From assembly GCA_947448205.1 (NCBI GenBank), contig CANFNL010000003.1:1-44346 (forward strand): DNA of 44,346 bases, in the 5' to 3' direction. A model generated the notes under the pieces. It did no database searches. It saw nothing but the letters and a program-made list of their open reading frames with translations, and was not told the origin of the DNA. Position 1 is the first letter of the stretch. The number at the start of each line of letters is the position of its first letter. The stretch comes from Bacteriovoracaceae bacterium. Lineage in GTDB: Bacteria > Bdellovibrionota > Bacteriovoracia > Bacteriovoracales > Bacteriovoracaceae. A program made the position numbers and the translations under genes. Shown one piece after another: positions 32,746-41,896 of this stretch.

Positions 32746-33599
32746 TGGTTGGCACCTTTATGTAGACATTCTTTTTCAGTGATAATGATTTCTGCATGTT
32801 TTGTTTCGTAGAGGGCAAAGTTTTTAAGATACTCTTTTTTATGAGTACAAAATATGTCCTTTGAAAATTCATGTTCCAAGTAATTAGATTTTAATACGTG
32901 TTGCTCTGGCTTGATGGATAAGTTGATATAATTGTTTTTATGGCTAATAACCTCGTAGGAGAAGTTTTCTTGGTATTTCGATTGATTAGAGACAAATGAG
33001 AGAAGTTTTTTGTCAGCATCTTTTAGGTTTTTGTAATTGGCATACAATGCCCCTTGGATTTCTTCGGTTCCTGCATAGTGGGAGAGTTCTATAATGTCAT
33101 TTTTAGATAATTTTCCTTTCTTAATTAATAGACTTATAAAATCTAGATAAAAATTAAAATTTATTTGGTTGTCATGATTGTATATAAAAAATGGATCTAC
33201 TTCTAAAGTTTCGATTAAACTATGTAGTTTACTGGTTCCAAATTTATTTTCAGCAAATCGAAAGACTGGATTTAATTCTCGAATTTTTGTGTAACGATCG
33301 CTTGAATATTTTTTGGGTAGTCTAAATCCATTTTCAAGTGCCGAACTTCTGTGTTGGACGCTGGTCTTTTTATCCAGATAACCAACAAATAATGATCCTG
33401 GATCAATGTTTAGCTCATTACAAAGCTGAAGCCACATGAGTGAGGAGGGGAGCAGTGCTCCACTTTCTATTTTTGAAATTGTCGACTGGGCGGCACCTAA
33501 AGTTTGAGCTAGCTCAGATTGACCTATTCCACTTTCTAGCCTGGCACATTTAAAAATTCTCGATATTTTTTGTGCGGCTTCTTTTTCTTGGGGATTCAT
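32718..33599 (-). CDS. XRE-family regulator with V4R-like tail, paralogue 1
   Basis: A 293-residue transcriptional regulator. The N-terminal HTH is clear: RLESGIGQSELAQTLGAAQS and TISKIESGALLPSS (residues about 20-55). The rest is a probable sensor domain ending in KECLHKGANQCLYHMTIN with the Cys-x7-Cys pattern shared with the gene downstream. It follows the alpha/beta hydrolase by 20 bases and overlaps its paralogue by 28, so the three genes are one operon. It is a good candidate to bind the ATTCC-N4-GGAAT palindromes. Confidence 0.85.
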   Translation of the reverse strand: MNPQEKEAAQKISRIFKCARLESGIGQSELAQTLGAAQSTISKIESGALLPSSLMWLQLCNELNIDPGSLFVGYLDKKTSVQHRSSALENGFRLPKKYSSDRYTKIRELNPVFRFAENKFGTSKLHSLIETLEVDPFFIYNHDNQINFNFYLDFISLLIKKGKLSKNDIIELSHYAGTEEIQGALYANYKNLKDADKKLLSFVSNQSKYQENFSYEVISHKNNYINLSIKPEQHVLKSNYLEHEFSKDIFCTHKKEYLKNFALYETKHAEIIITEKECLHKGANQCLYHMTIN

Positions 33600-33619
33600 T
33601 TGAATATGTCCTAAAAGTA

Positions 33620-34459
33620 TTACACTACTGATGTTTCTCTTGTGACTTTAAGTGTATCAATTTTTATTCCATGATTAAAAAATATTTTATTGGAAAATTC
33701 TAATAAAGTGGCATTAAATATTTCTGGTACTTCAATTTGGGGACTATGTCCTGAGGCAATTTGCAAAAATTCAAACCTTGAATTCTCGGGAATAATATTT
33801 TGGGTATAGTCACTATTAATAATCTTATCATCCATGCATATCAGACTCAAAAAGTAGCCGCCAAAGTTTTTTAATAAATCAACCTCATCCAGATAGAGAT
33901 TGTTGGCTACAGAATTAAAAATCTGGGTTCTGAAGTTTGCATCTGACTTTTGATAATCGATAATAAATTGAGTTGTATCTTGTTGGTTATATTTTAATTC
34001 CTCTGCCAAAAGGCTTAATTGCTCCTCACTGCTTTCTGCCATACTCAATGGGAGGGCATTTGTATTGGCCAAAAAACTTTCAGGGTAAAATGGTTTAGAC
34101 AAAGGCGGTGTCCCGAAAATTAAAAGACCTTGAGGTGCTAGTTTTTCCAGCATGTGCAAGGCTACGTGTCCTCCCAGCGAATGACCTACTATTAAAAAAT
34201 TTGTAATGGTTAAGCTATCAATAAATTCTACAAGTACGTTGGCAATATTTATTAATGAATAGCTTGCCAGTTTATCAGATTCACCATGACCTGGTAGATC
34301 AATGAAAATGAGTCTGTATGCACTCAGAGAACTATTATTTAGTTGATTCAAATAACTAAGTGATGAGTGGGAATTGCCATGCAAAAATATGATTGTCTGT
34401 TGGGCTTCTGAGTTTTTTTCTAAATAATGTACTTTTTGATTGTTTATCTCTAAAAACAT
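33620..34459 (-). CDS. Alpha/beta-fold hydrolase
   Basis: A 279-residue serine hydrolase. IIFLHGNSHSS provides the oxyanion hole, LPGHGESD the conserved strand 4 turn, VGHSLGGHVAL the nucleophile S94, CMDDKII the acid and SGHSPQIE the catalytic His. The fold covers esterases, lactonases and thioesterases, so the substrate is open. No signal peptide. First gene of an operon with the two XRE regulators, with palindrome 3 located 63 bases upstream. A lactonase or thioesterase acting on a signal or its precursor is possible but is inference. Confidence 0.9.
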   Translation of the reverse strand: MFLEINNQKVHYLEKNSEAQQTIIFLHGNSHSSLSYLNQLNNSSLSAYRLIFIDLPGHGESDKLASYSLINIANVLVEFIDSLTITNFLIVGHSLGGHVALHMLEKLAPQGLLIFGTPPLSKPFYPESFLANTNALPLSMAESSEEQLSLLAEELKYNQQDTTQFIIDYQKSDANFRTQIFNSVANNLYLDEVDLLKNFGGYFLSLICMDDKIINSDYTQNIIPENSRFEFLQIASGHSPQIEVPEIFNATLLEFSNKIFFNHGIKIDTLKVTRETSVV

Positions 34460-34521
34460 ATTTTTATCCCCTATTTTTCAATAAGGTTAATTTATTTGAC
34501 TATATTCATTATGACAATAGA

Positions 34522-34537
34522 TATTCCTTTAGGAATA
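34522..34537. promoter_or_regulatory. Palindromic operator candidate, site 3
   Basis: TATTCC-TTTA-GGAATA, six perfect base pairs per arm with a four-base centre, upstream of the hydrolase-XRE-XRE operon. A possible -10 (TATAGT on the minus strand, 34498-34503) places this palindrome about at the -35 region. Confidence 0.65.
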
Positions 34538-34565
34538 ATTTTTTATTAAAAGAAGACTAAAACGA

Positions 34566-35183
34566 TTACTCATCCCATTCGAGATCACCACTTATGGTAA
34601 CTCCCGAAACTGTTTTTTCCTTTTCTTTTTTAATGAAAGGAAAGAGCACTTGAGTTGTTCCTTCAAAAGATTCTTCGAAAGCAACAATAATGGTTCGTGG
34701 TGCTGAATCCATCAAGATTCTTAAATAATGGCCATTTTTTATTGACTCTAGGGCAGGATTTTCTGCTTCTTCGTCTATTTCCATATCCAGCATTGGGCGG
34801 TTTGAAGTATTTTTGACAATTAAAGCGGCCTGTATTTTTTCCTTTGGGATATCGGTAGTTAAATTCCAAGATCCCGGATGAAAATAGTCTAAATAAAAGA
34901 CCGACTTTTCATATTTTAATTTTCGAGGAATTAAAAGGGATTGCATAAATTTTCGTGATGAGGGGTCCTTGGCTTTTTTGGCCAATTTTTCAGCCAGATG
35001 TCCGTCCTCTACTCGGATAATATAGGCTCCTGGATTTCTCGTAGACTGAAAGAGTAAATATTGAAATCCCAAGCTAAAAAGGGTGAAGAGTTTTTGCTGG
35101 GGTAGATGAACATGGATAGCGTCGGTTTCAATGAGGGTTTTGACACCTTCGTAGAGGTCATTTTTAGACAGATCGTTGCTCAT
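34566..35183 (-). CDS. Protein of unknown function
   Basis: A 205-residue cytosolic protein, no signal peptide or membrane helix, with alternating strands (IHVHLPQQKLFTLFSLGFQYLLF, given as IHVHLPQQ and LFSLGFQYLLF) and an acidic tail SGDLEWDE. No domain was recognised; it slightly recalls PilZ-like beta-barrel proteins, without motif support. It stands alone between the hydrolase operon and fusA, divergent from fusA, with AAGG before ATG 35183. Confidence 0.7.
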   Translation of the reverse strand: MSNDLSKNDLYEGVKTLIETDAIHVHLPQQKLFTLFSLGFQYLLFQSTRNPGAYIIRVEDGHLAEKLAKKAKDPSSRKFMQSLLIPRKLKYEKSVFYLDYFHPGSWNLTTDIPKEKIQAALIVKNTSNRPMLDMEIDEEAENPALESIKNGHYLRILMDSAPRTIIVAFEESFEGTTQVLFPFIKKEKEKTVSGVTISGDLEWDE

Positions 35184-35458
35184 GATGAGTATAGCCTTTT
35201 AAAAAATTATTTAGTTAGGTTGACTTAAATACAATAAAGCACTTCGGAGGAAAATTTTTAGAGAGTTTTTGTAAACTTGTCAATTTCTTTGTAATGCTTT
35301 GAGTTTAAATTTATTAGTATTTTTATGTAGTATATTATGCGTTCTTCATTGACTCATCTCTCTAAATTTCTTATTATCCGTTCTTAAAAACATATTTTAA
35401 GAGAAATTTTTAAATAAATTTTGACAACCAATTTTTGGTTAATTTTTGGAGATGATTT
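35184..35458. other. Divergent intergenic region upstream of fusA
   Basis: 275 bases, strongly AT-rich. It contains two small inverted repeats: CTTAAAA-ACATA-TTTTAAG near 35384 and AACCAA-TTT-TTGGTT at 35426-35440, the latter 8 bases before the fusA ribosome site, so it could affect fusA translation. No promoter could be placed with confidence. Confidence 0.4.
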
Positions 35459-37618
35459 ATGAAATTAATGGCAAGAACCAGAAACATTGGGATCTCTGCA
35501 CACATCGATTCAGGTAAGACGACTCTCACTGAGCGTATCCTTTTTTACTGTGACAAGATTCACAAAATTGAAGACGTTCGCGGTGGTGGTGCTGGAGCAA
35601 CTATGGACCACATGGAACTTGAAAAAGAAAAAGGGATCACTATTACATCTGCAGCGACAACTGTTTACTGGAAAGGAATTGCTGAAAAAGGTATTACTTA
35701 CGCTGAAGGCATTGATAAAGAATGTCGTATTAATATTATCGATACTCCAGGCCACGTTGATTTTACAGTTGAAGTTGAACGCTCACTTCGCGTTCTCGAC
35801 GGAGCTATCCTAGTTCTTTGTTCTGTTGCTGGTGTTCAGTCTCAATCAATTACAGTTGATAGACAAATGAAGCGCTACTCTGTACCTCGTATGGCTTTTT
35901 TAAATAAGATGGACCGTATGGGCGCAAATCCTCACAAAGGTGTTGCGGCCCTTAAAGAAAAACTCTACCACAATGCTGTGCTTATGCAGTTACCAATTGG
36001 TGCAGAAGAGAACTTCAATGGAGTGGTAGATCTTATCACTAGACAAGCTTACTACTTCGACGGTGAAAACGGTGAAAAAGTAAGAATTGAAGCTATACCA
36101 ACAGATATGGTTGATGATGTAGAAGCCTTTAGAGAAAAACTTCTAGATGCCGCTTCTGAATTTGATGATGCACTCGTTGAGAAAATTCTAGGTGGTGAAG
36201 AAGTTTCTGAAGCAGAAATTCATGAAGCTATTAAAAAAGGTGTTAGATCGTTAAAGTTAACTCCAGTATTTATGGGATCAGCTTTTAAAAATAAAGGTGT
36301 TCAACTTCTGCTTAATGCAGTTGCAAGATACCTTCCCTCTCCAATTACTTGTCAAAAACCTAAGGCAATTGACAATGATTCAAAAGAGAAAATTGATCTT
36401 GAACCAGACAATACAAAACCATTAGTTTGTATGGCGTTTAAAATTACTGACGAACAATTTGGTCAGTTAACTTACACTCGTATTTACCAAGGAACTTTAA
36501 ATAAAGGTGATACTATCATCAATACAAGAACTAAGAAGAAAGTTCGAGTTGGTCGTCTTGTTCGTATGAATGCTAATGATCGCGAGAATATTGAGACTGT
36601 AGGTTCTGGTGATATTATTGCAATTATCGGGATCGACTGTGCTTCTGGGGATACATTCGTTGGAGATGATAAATTAGATCATATTTCTTGCGAGGGGATG
36701 CACGTTCCTGTTCCAGTTATTGAACTTTCTATTTCTGTTAAAGATAAAGATCAACAAACTCGCCTTTCAAAAGGTCTATCTCGATTCATGAAAGAAGATC
36801 CAACTTTTCATGTTTATACAGACGAAGAGTCTGCGGAAACAAGAATCGCGGGAATGGGAGAGCTTCACTTAGAAATTTATGTTGAACGCTTAAAGCGTGA
36901 ATACAACTGCGACGTTCAAGTTGGTGCTCCTCAAGTTAACTATAGAGAGACTATTAGAAACGAAGCTAAATTTGATTACCTCCATAAAAAACAAACTGGT
37001 GGTTCTGGTCAATTTGGACAAGTTGTTGGGATTATCAAGCCATTATTAGAAGAGAAAAAAGAAGACGAAAAACAAGTTTTCAAATTCTACAATGAAATCA
37101 AAGGTGGATCTATTCCAAATGAATTCATTGGGTCTTGTGAAAAAGGATTTAACGACGTTATGGACAAAGGTCCACTTGCTGCGTTTCCTCTAATTAATGT
37201 TGAAGTTTATCTTCAAGACGGTCGCTACCATGACGTTGACTCTTCTGACTTAGCTTTTAGAATTGCTTCAAGAATGGCGATGAGACAAGCAGTTAGAGCT
37301 GCTAATCCAGTTATATTAGAGCCAATTATGAAAGTAGAAGTTGAGACTCCAGATGAGTACCAAGGGGGCGTCATTGGAGATTTATCGTCAAGACGCGGAA
37401 TCATTCAAGCTTCTGAATCTAACGATACAGGCGAAGTTACAATCAACGCTTTAATTCCACTTTCAGAAATGTTTGGTTACTCAACAGTGCTTCGTTCAAT
37501 GTCAGCAGGTAAAGCAAGTTACACAATGGAATTCGCCAAATATGCTGAATGTCCAAACAACGTAGCTGAAAAAGTTATAGCTGAAAGAAAAGATAAGCTA
37601 GCTGCTCAAGCAGAATAA
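35459..37618 (+). CDS. fusA: Elongation factor G
   Basis: A 719-residue translocation GTPase. [14 protein letters not shown] (G1), [13 protein letters not shown] (G2), DTPGHVDF (G3) and [12 protein letters not shown] (G4) are visible, followed by the later domains including [18 protein letters not shown] and the domain IV block GGSGQFGQV. The forms HIDSGKTT and [16 protein letters not shown] differ from the common HIDAGKTT / GAATMDWM and resemble the spdEFG/mitochondrial EF-G1 branch. GGAG lies seven bases before ATG 35459. It stands alone, not in an rpsL-rpsG-tuf operon. Confidence 0.96.
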   Translation: MKLMARTRNIGISAHIDSGKTTLTERILFYCDKIHKIEDVRGGGAGATMDHMELEKEKGITITSAATTVYWKGIAEKGITYAEGIDKECRINIIDTPGHVDFTVEVERSLRVLDGAILVLCSVAGVQSQSITVDRQMKRYSVPRMAFLNKMDRMGANPHKGVAALKEKLYHNAVLMQLPIGAEENFNGVVDLITRQAYYFDGENGEKVRIEAIPTDMVDDVEAFREKLLDAASEFDDALVEKILGGEEVSEAEIHEAIKKGVRSLKLTPVFMGSAFKNKGVQLLLNAVARYLPSPITCQKPKAIDNDSKEKIDLEPDNTKPLVCMAFKITDEQFGQLTYTRIYQGTLNKGDTIINTRTKKKVRVGRLVRMNANDRENIETVGSGDIIAIIGIDCASGDTFVGDDKLDHISCEGMHVPVPVIELSISVKDKDQQTRLSKGLSRFMKEDPTFHVYTDEESAETRIAGMGELHLEIYVERLKREYNCDVQVGAPQVNYRETIRNEAKFDYLHKKQTGGSGQFGQVVGIIKPLLEEKKEDEKQVFKFYNEIKGGSIPNEFIGSCEKGFNDVMDKGPLAAFPLINVEVYLQDGRYHDVDSSDLAFRIASRMAMRQAVRAANPVILEPIMKVEVETPDEYQGGVIGDLSSRRGIIQASESNDTGEVTINALIPLSEMFGYSTVLRSMSAGKASYTMEFAKYAECPNNVAEKVIAERKDKLAAQAE

Positions 37619-37643
37619 GAGAATCTTTAAATTTCTACTTAAT

Positions 37644-37669
37644 AAGCCTCCTTCGGGAGGCTTTTTTTT
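37644..37669 (+). terminator. Rho-independent terminator after fusA
   Basis: Perfect eight-base stem AAGCCTCC / GGAGGCTT closed by a TTCG tetraloop and followed by an unbroken run of T. A textbook terminator. Confidence 0.96.
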
Positions 37670-37744
37670 GGCAAAATCCAAGTTAGAGCGAAAATAATAC
37701 ATTGCGCATTACTTAAGCGCTTTGCATTTTTTAGTAAGTTTTTA

Positions 37745-37764
37745 TTATCATGATTTCGTGATAA
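37745..37764. promoter_or_regulatory. Inverted repeat upstream of the LysR gene
   Basis: TTATCA-N8-TGATAA lies 30 bases before the LysR start codon. It could be an autoregulatory site, but it is not a clear T-N11-A LysR box. Confidence 0.35.
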
Positions 37765-37794
37765 AATAACTAATATTTAAAATTAGAGGAGCTT

Positions 37795-38700
37795 ATGATC
37801 GAAACGTCTCAACTTCAGACTCTTGTTGCAGTTACAAGAGCAAAAAGTTTTTCTAAGGCCGCTGATGATCTCAGCGTAACACAGTCTGCAATTAGTCAGA
37901 GTATCAAAAATTTAGAAAGTAAGCTCAATGTCAAAATTTTTAAACGCTCTGGAAAAAATGTTGTTTTAACTCCTGAAGGGGAAAAACTCTACGAGTTTGG
38001 TTCACTTTTCTTAGAACAAATGCAAGGCACGCTTGATAGTCTTCAAGAAGAGCGCGACAAAATGAAGGGAAAGGTTCGAATTGGTACATTAACTGGCATA
38101 GGCAAAAGCTGGTTGGCTCACGAGATAGTTGATTATGCTAAAGAAAATCCTGATCTAAGATTGTCTGTGCGCATGGGGCATGTTGAAGAGCTTATTGCTG
38201 ATTTTGAAAATAATCTGCTTGATATTCTAGTAATGCCGGAAGATGAAATCCCAAATAATGGTGAGCGCGAATTTTTTCTTGAAGAGAAATCGACTTTGGT
38301 TTTTCCAAAAGGACATCATGATTTTAATTTTAAATCCAAGTTGACCCTTGCTCAATTGGAAGAATTGCCAATTATTTTATTTGAAAAAGACGATCATCTT
38401 TTTTATAAATGGTGTCGCTCTAAGTTTAAAACGACACCTAAAAAGCTCAATGTCCGCTTCACTGTCAATTCTCATGGTCATATGCTTCAAGCAGTCCATG
38501 AGGGCCTTGGTATTGCGGTTGTTCCCAACCATGTTTTGAATCGTTCTTATTTTTTGGATAAGGTTTCAACTTTAGGTGGAGAGTTCGAAGTTCCAAGTGG
38601 TAAGATTTTTATTGTTTATCAAAAAGAATCAGAAAATCTTTTGAGAATTAAAAATACCATTGATCGTCTATTATCTAATCGAGAAACATTTAAAATATGA
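37795..38700 (+). CDS. LysR-family transcriptional regulator
   Basis: A 301-residue LTTR. The HTH is TRAKSFSKAADDLSVTQSAI with SQSIKNLESKLNVKIFKR completing it (residues 13-52), then a periplasmic-binding-protein-like effector domain beginning at VRIGTLTGIGKSWLA. AGAGGAGC precedes ATG 37795. The usual LysR target, a divergent gene, is absent because the upstream gene is fusA in the same direction. Its stop overlaps the next start (ATGA). Confidence 0.94.
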   Translation: MIETSQLQTLVAVTRAKSFSKAADDLSVTQSAISQSIKNLESKLNVKIFKRSGKNVVLTPEGEKLYEFGSLFLEQMQGTLDSLQEERDKMKGKVRIGTLTGIGKSWLAHEIVDYAKENPDLRLSVRMGHVEELIADFENNLLDILVMPEDEIPNNGEREFFLEEKSTLVFPKGHHDFNFKSKLTLAQLEELPIILFEKDDHLFYKWCRSKFKTTPKKLNVRFTVNSHGHMLQAVHEGLGIAVVPNHVLNRSYFLDKVSTLGGEFEVPSGKIFIVYQKESENLLRIKNTIDRLLSNRETFKI

Positions 38701-39890
38701 TCATTGATTTGTTGCCTAAAGAATTGATTGTTTTGTTAAAAGATATCCAATGCTCTGGTTTTTCATTTTGTCTTGTTGGAGGATTTCCCAGAGACTATTT
38801 TTTAGCAAAAAAAATGAGTCATGATTTAGATTTTGAAATCAGGCCAGCGCTAGATAGACCCCCAATAAGTCCTAGTGAGTGGGATCAATACTATGAAAGA
38901 CTCCTAAATCTCCTTGAAAGCAAAAAAATAAAATACAAAAGATTGCCATACCTTATAACTCGTATTGAATTTGGTGAATTTAATTTGGAATTCACTTCTC
39001 CTCGCATTGAAATAAATAGAGATAATGAACATGGCCACCATCACTTTACAGCTGTTCTTAATCCTAATCTCACCTATGAAGAATCTTTTAAAAGACGCGA
39101 CTTTACTATAAATGCCATTGGTATTGAATTAGATATGGTGCAAAATAGAGAGTTTATCATAGATCCTTATGGTGGCAGAGAGGATTTATTAAATGGTCTT
39201 TTGAAAAATATTAGCCAAGATTTTTTTTTTGATTCAGTACGCTTTTTAAGACTAATTAGATTTCAATTAAAGTTCAAAAAATTTATTATGCAAGAATCCC
39301 TTGCCGATCAAATTGGCAATTTTAATCTCTCAAAGCTCTCCCTCCATCATTTTACCGAAGAGCTATTAAAATCTAATCCAGGTGAATTCTTAAATTTATT
39401 TGTGAAACTTATCAAAGAGCATAATCTTGTTATTCCAAAAACTTTTGCCTTTTGGTCAGATATGTATTTTCCTGATGATTTACAAACTAAAGATGATATT
39501 TTAGCCTATGTTTTGATAGCCTATAATTTAGATTATGCTCAAAAAGTAGCTGTTTTTTTTTCGCTTCCCAACAAGAAGCTTCGCGATCTAAAATCTTTTA
39601 TTCAATCTTTTGAATCAATAATAAAATTAACAAAAAAAGAGGTCGCAAATTTTTTAAAGTTACCTTTAAATGAAGCGCTGTCTAGTCCTATATTGAAGGA
39701 GCTAAAAAACCTTGAAGAGAAAAAAGAATATAAAAGTTTTTTTAAATTGAGCTACGAAGATTTAATTATAAGTTGGGCTGACTGGGAAAAAGTAAAAGTT
39801 GAATTTAGTGAAATTGAGCAGCTCAAAGTTTCAGATCGCTCTTATTATTTATTTTATAAAGCCTTAAAACTTAAGTTTCAACATGAATAA
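38697..39890 (+). CDS. Class II tRNA nucleotidyltransferase/poly(A) polymerase-family protein
   Basis: A 397-residue nucleotidyltransferase. SFCLVGGFPRDYFLAKKMSHDLDFEI contains in order the LVGGxxRD motif and the catalytic DxD of DLDFEI; LEFTSPRIE and KRRDFTINAIG follow, as in CCA-adding enzymes and bacterial PcnB. The C-terminal half is helical and divergent, so CCA addition and poly(A) addition cannot be separated here. The first base overlaps the LysR stop, and its end overlaps the GNAT gene by eight bases. Confidence 0.85.
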   Translation: MIIDLLPKELIVLLKDIQCSGFSFCLVGGFPRDYFLAKKMSHDLDFEIRPALDRPPISPSEWDQYYERLLNLLESKKIKYKRLPYLITRIEFGEFNLEFTSPRIEINRDNEHGHHHFTAVLNPNLTYEESFKRRDFTINAIGIELDMVQNREFIIDPYGGREDLLNGLLKNISQDFFFDSVRFLRLIRFQLKFKKFIMQESLADQIGNFNLSKLSLHHFTEELLKSNPGEFLNLFVKLIKEHNLVIPKTFAFWSDMYFPDDLQTKDDILAYVLIAYNLDYAQKVAVFFSLPNKKLRDLKSFIQSFESIIKLTKKEVANFLKLPLNEALSSPILKELKNLEEKKEYKSFFKLSYEDLIISWADWEKVKVEFSEIEQLKVSDRSYYLFYKALKLKFQHE

Positions 39891-40422
39891 TATTGTTAAA
39901 TTATCCTCCATAAGAGATTCATCTAAAAAAGAGTTGATCGTTTTTCAAATCAAAGAAATATTTTATCTTTCCTCATCCATAAAAGAATTTTCCTCTCAAG
40001 AAAGGAAAGTAGCTTTTTTTAAAAGATGGTGTGGGGACTATATTGAGTATTTCTCTGATCAATTCTATATCATGACCAATGGAGATAAAGTTCTTGGATA
40101 CCTTAGCTCCTGTCGTAATTCTCACGAGGCTGCTTTAAGGCTTGAAATACCAGGATTTAATGAATTCCTTGATCACTTTAGAGAGTTCCCGGCCCACTTT
40201 CATATCAATTGCCATCCCGATAGTCGTGGGTTGGGGATTGGGGGGCAATTAGTTGAAAAGCTCTGCGATGATTTAATGCTCCAACATATTGAGGGCGTGC
40301 ATTTAGTGACAGGCCCTGAAGCTTTGAATGTTAATTTTTATCGAAGATTGGGTTTTAACATAGAGATTGAAAAAGATTTCAAGCAAATGAAGCTTCTTTT
40401 TATGGGAAGAAAATTGAGCTAA
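39883..40422 (+). CDS. GNAT-family N-acetyltransferase
   Basis: A 179-residue acetyltransferase. The acetyl-CoA loop is in HINCHPDSRGLGIGGQLVEKL (split: HPDSRGLGIGGQLV) and the C-terminal NVNFYRRLGFNIE completes motif B. The substrate is unknown. Eight-base overlap with the upstream nucleotidyltransferase gene indicates coupling, so both may be made together. Confidence 0.9.
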   Translation: MNNIVKLSSIRDSSKKELIVFQIKEIFYLSSSIKEFSSQERKVAFFKRWCGDYIEYFSDQFYIMTNGDKVLGYLSSCRNSHEAALRLEIPGFNEFLDHFREFPAHFHINCHPDSRGLGIGGQLVEKLCDDLMLQHIEGVHLVTGPEALNVNFYRRLGFNIEIEKDFKQMKLLFMGRKLS

Positions 40423-40523
40423 AAACTTGGTTACTTGGATGAGTGGTTTTCCTTTGATATCTATGCTAAGCTAGAAGTGATTCAGGGTTCATGGAAATTA
40501 TTTCATGAAACAAGGAATGATTT

Positions 40524-40952
40524 ATGGTCGATTTACAATCCATTCTGGCAGAGCATCGCTCAAAGAAGAAGTTGGGAAGCGTCAATGATAAAGGTGGTAG
40601 TGGGGTTCAATTTGAACCGACAGCTTCTGAAATTCCCGATGTCTTTTTTGATAAAATCATTGTCGACTATAAACTTACTCGTATTGAAATATTAGTATTA
40701 ATGTATATTTACCGCCGTGTTTGGTGTTTTCCTAACCTTCATCGCTCCCATGGTATTTCTCAGCTGATGTCACATACTGAAATGGCCAAAAACCTTGGCA
40801 TTGTTATAGAGGACGTTTACTCAGCGCTAAGGAAGCTTGAAGAATACGATATGATTAGAACAATTCGTGCAGGTCAGTATTTTTCTCGCCGTTTTTTTTC
40901 AAAAGAAATTGATGATCTTTTTGAACAAAAATATGACGATTTCGAAATCTAA
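40524..40952 (+). CDS. Small winged-helix-like DNA-binding protein
   Basis: A 142-residue protein. After an N-terminal 40 residues of low complexity, LTRIEILVLMYIYRRVW and SHTEMAKNLGIVIEDVYSAL with KLEEYDMIRTI form a likely winged-helix/HTH, similar in layout to replication-initiator or phage-type regulators. Targets are unknown. AAGGA sits seven bases before ATG 40524. An overlapping ORF at 40435 in another frame is judged a shadow. Confidence 0.75.
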   Translation: MVDLQSILAEHRSKKKLGSVNDKGGSGVQFEPTASEIPDVFFDKIIVDYKLTRIEILVLMYIYRRVWCFPNLHRSHGISQLMSHTEMAKNLGIVIEDVYSALRKLEEYDMIRTIRAGQYFSRRFFSKEIDDLFEQKYDDFEI

Positions 40953-41030
40953 CTTCTGTCTCTTTGGAATCTCTCGAAATTTATGCTAATAATTATTATA
41001 TCCTAACTCAATTAATAATGAGGCGTTATT

Positions 41031-41777
41031 ATGATTCCTGGCAAACTCAGTGAAGAGCTGACTTCTTTACACCAATCGGTGGCAAATCATTCACTTTACA
41101 GAAAGATTTTAACCATAAATGATCTCAAAATAATGATGGAAACTCATGTCTTTGCAGTTTGGGATTTTATGTCACTTTTAAAGCGTCTTCAGCGCGACAT
41201 AACTTGTGTTGAGCTTCCTTGGAAGCCTAGTCCCTATCCTAAAAAACTTGTTCGCCTTATTAACGAAATTGTTCTTGGTGAAGAAAGTGACCTAGACTTA
41301 AAAGGGGAAGCCATAGATCATTTCACTCTTTATCTTAAGGCGATGGATGAAATTGGAGCTCAGTCACTCAAGCTTCAAAATTTTATTGTCGATTTGGATT
41401 TTAATAAAATTTCTTTAGCACAGAAAAATTTTGTCGAGTTTAATTTGAATTTGTCGGCCCATGGTAAGACTCATGAAGTGGCAGCAGCTTTTTTCTACGG
41501 GCGAGAAAAATTAATTCCCGACATGTTTACTTCAATTCTTGGTGATTTAGAAAAGAATATGGATAAAAAGGATCAGCTACTGTTTCCTAATTTAAAATAC
41601 TATTTGGAAAGACATATTGAGATTGACGGTGGCGAGCACTCTCACGCTGCTAATGATTGCCTTAATATTCTCTGTGGAAATGATTCAATTAAATGGCATG
41701 AAGCAAGTGTTGCTGGAATTGAGTCATTAAAATTGCGATCGCAATTATGGGATGAAGTTGAAGCTAGATTGATTTAG
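41031..41777 (+). CDS. DUF3050-family protein (haem-oxygenase-like fold)
   Basis: A 248-residue protein with the strong family pattern ETHVFAVWDFMSLLKRLQRD, VELPWKP, LINEIVLGEESD, HEVAAAFFYGREKLIP and GEHSHAA. DUF3050 is related to haem-oxygenase-like diiron/biliverdin-type folds; its chemistry is not established to my knowledge. Conserved His and Glu residues in HVFAVWDF and LGEESD, and in GGEHSH near the end, fit metal binding. GAGG precedes ATG 41031. It is not obviously in an operon. Confidence 0.9.
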   Translation: MIPGKLSEELTSLHQSVANHSLYRKILTINDLKIMMETHVFAVWDFMSLLKRLQRDITCVELPWKPSPYPKKLVRLINEIVLGEESDLDLKGEAIDHFTLYLKAMDEIGAQSLKLQNFIVDLDFNKISLAQKNFVEFNLNLSAHGKTHEVAAAFFYGREKLIPDMFTSILGDLEKNMDKKDQLLFPNLKYYLERHIEIDGGEHSHAANDCLNILCGNDSIKWHEASVAGIESLKLRSQLWDEVEARLI

Positions 41778-41896
41778 TTTTTTTAAATTTTTTTCATAAT
41801 CTTAGATTATTCAAAAATCATATTTTCTTACATTCTCCAAAATGTGTTCAAAGCAATTTATAATAAATTTTGCCATTGTTTTTCAAGGAGGAAAAT

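Noticed and set aside
35421-35426. Perfect TTGACA just before fusA
   Set aside because: A start site set by it would fall at or beyond the ribosome site and start codon, so it cannot drive fusA.
40435-40695. 86-codon forward ORF overlapping the winged-helix gene
   Set aside because: TTG start without ribosome site, no family features, and the overlapping frame at 40524 has AAGGA and a clear HTH.
41211-41226. GCTTCC-TT-GGAAGC palindrome
   Set aside because: Inside the DUF3050 coding region and explained by codons.
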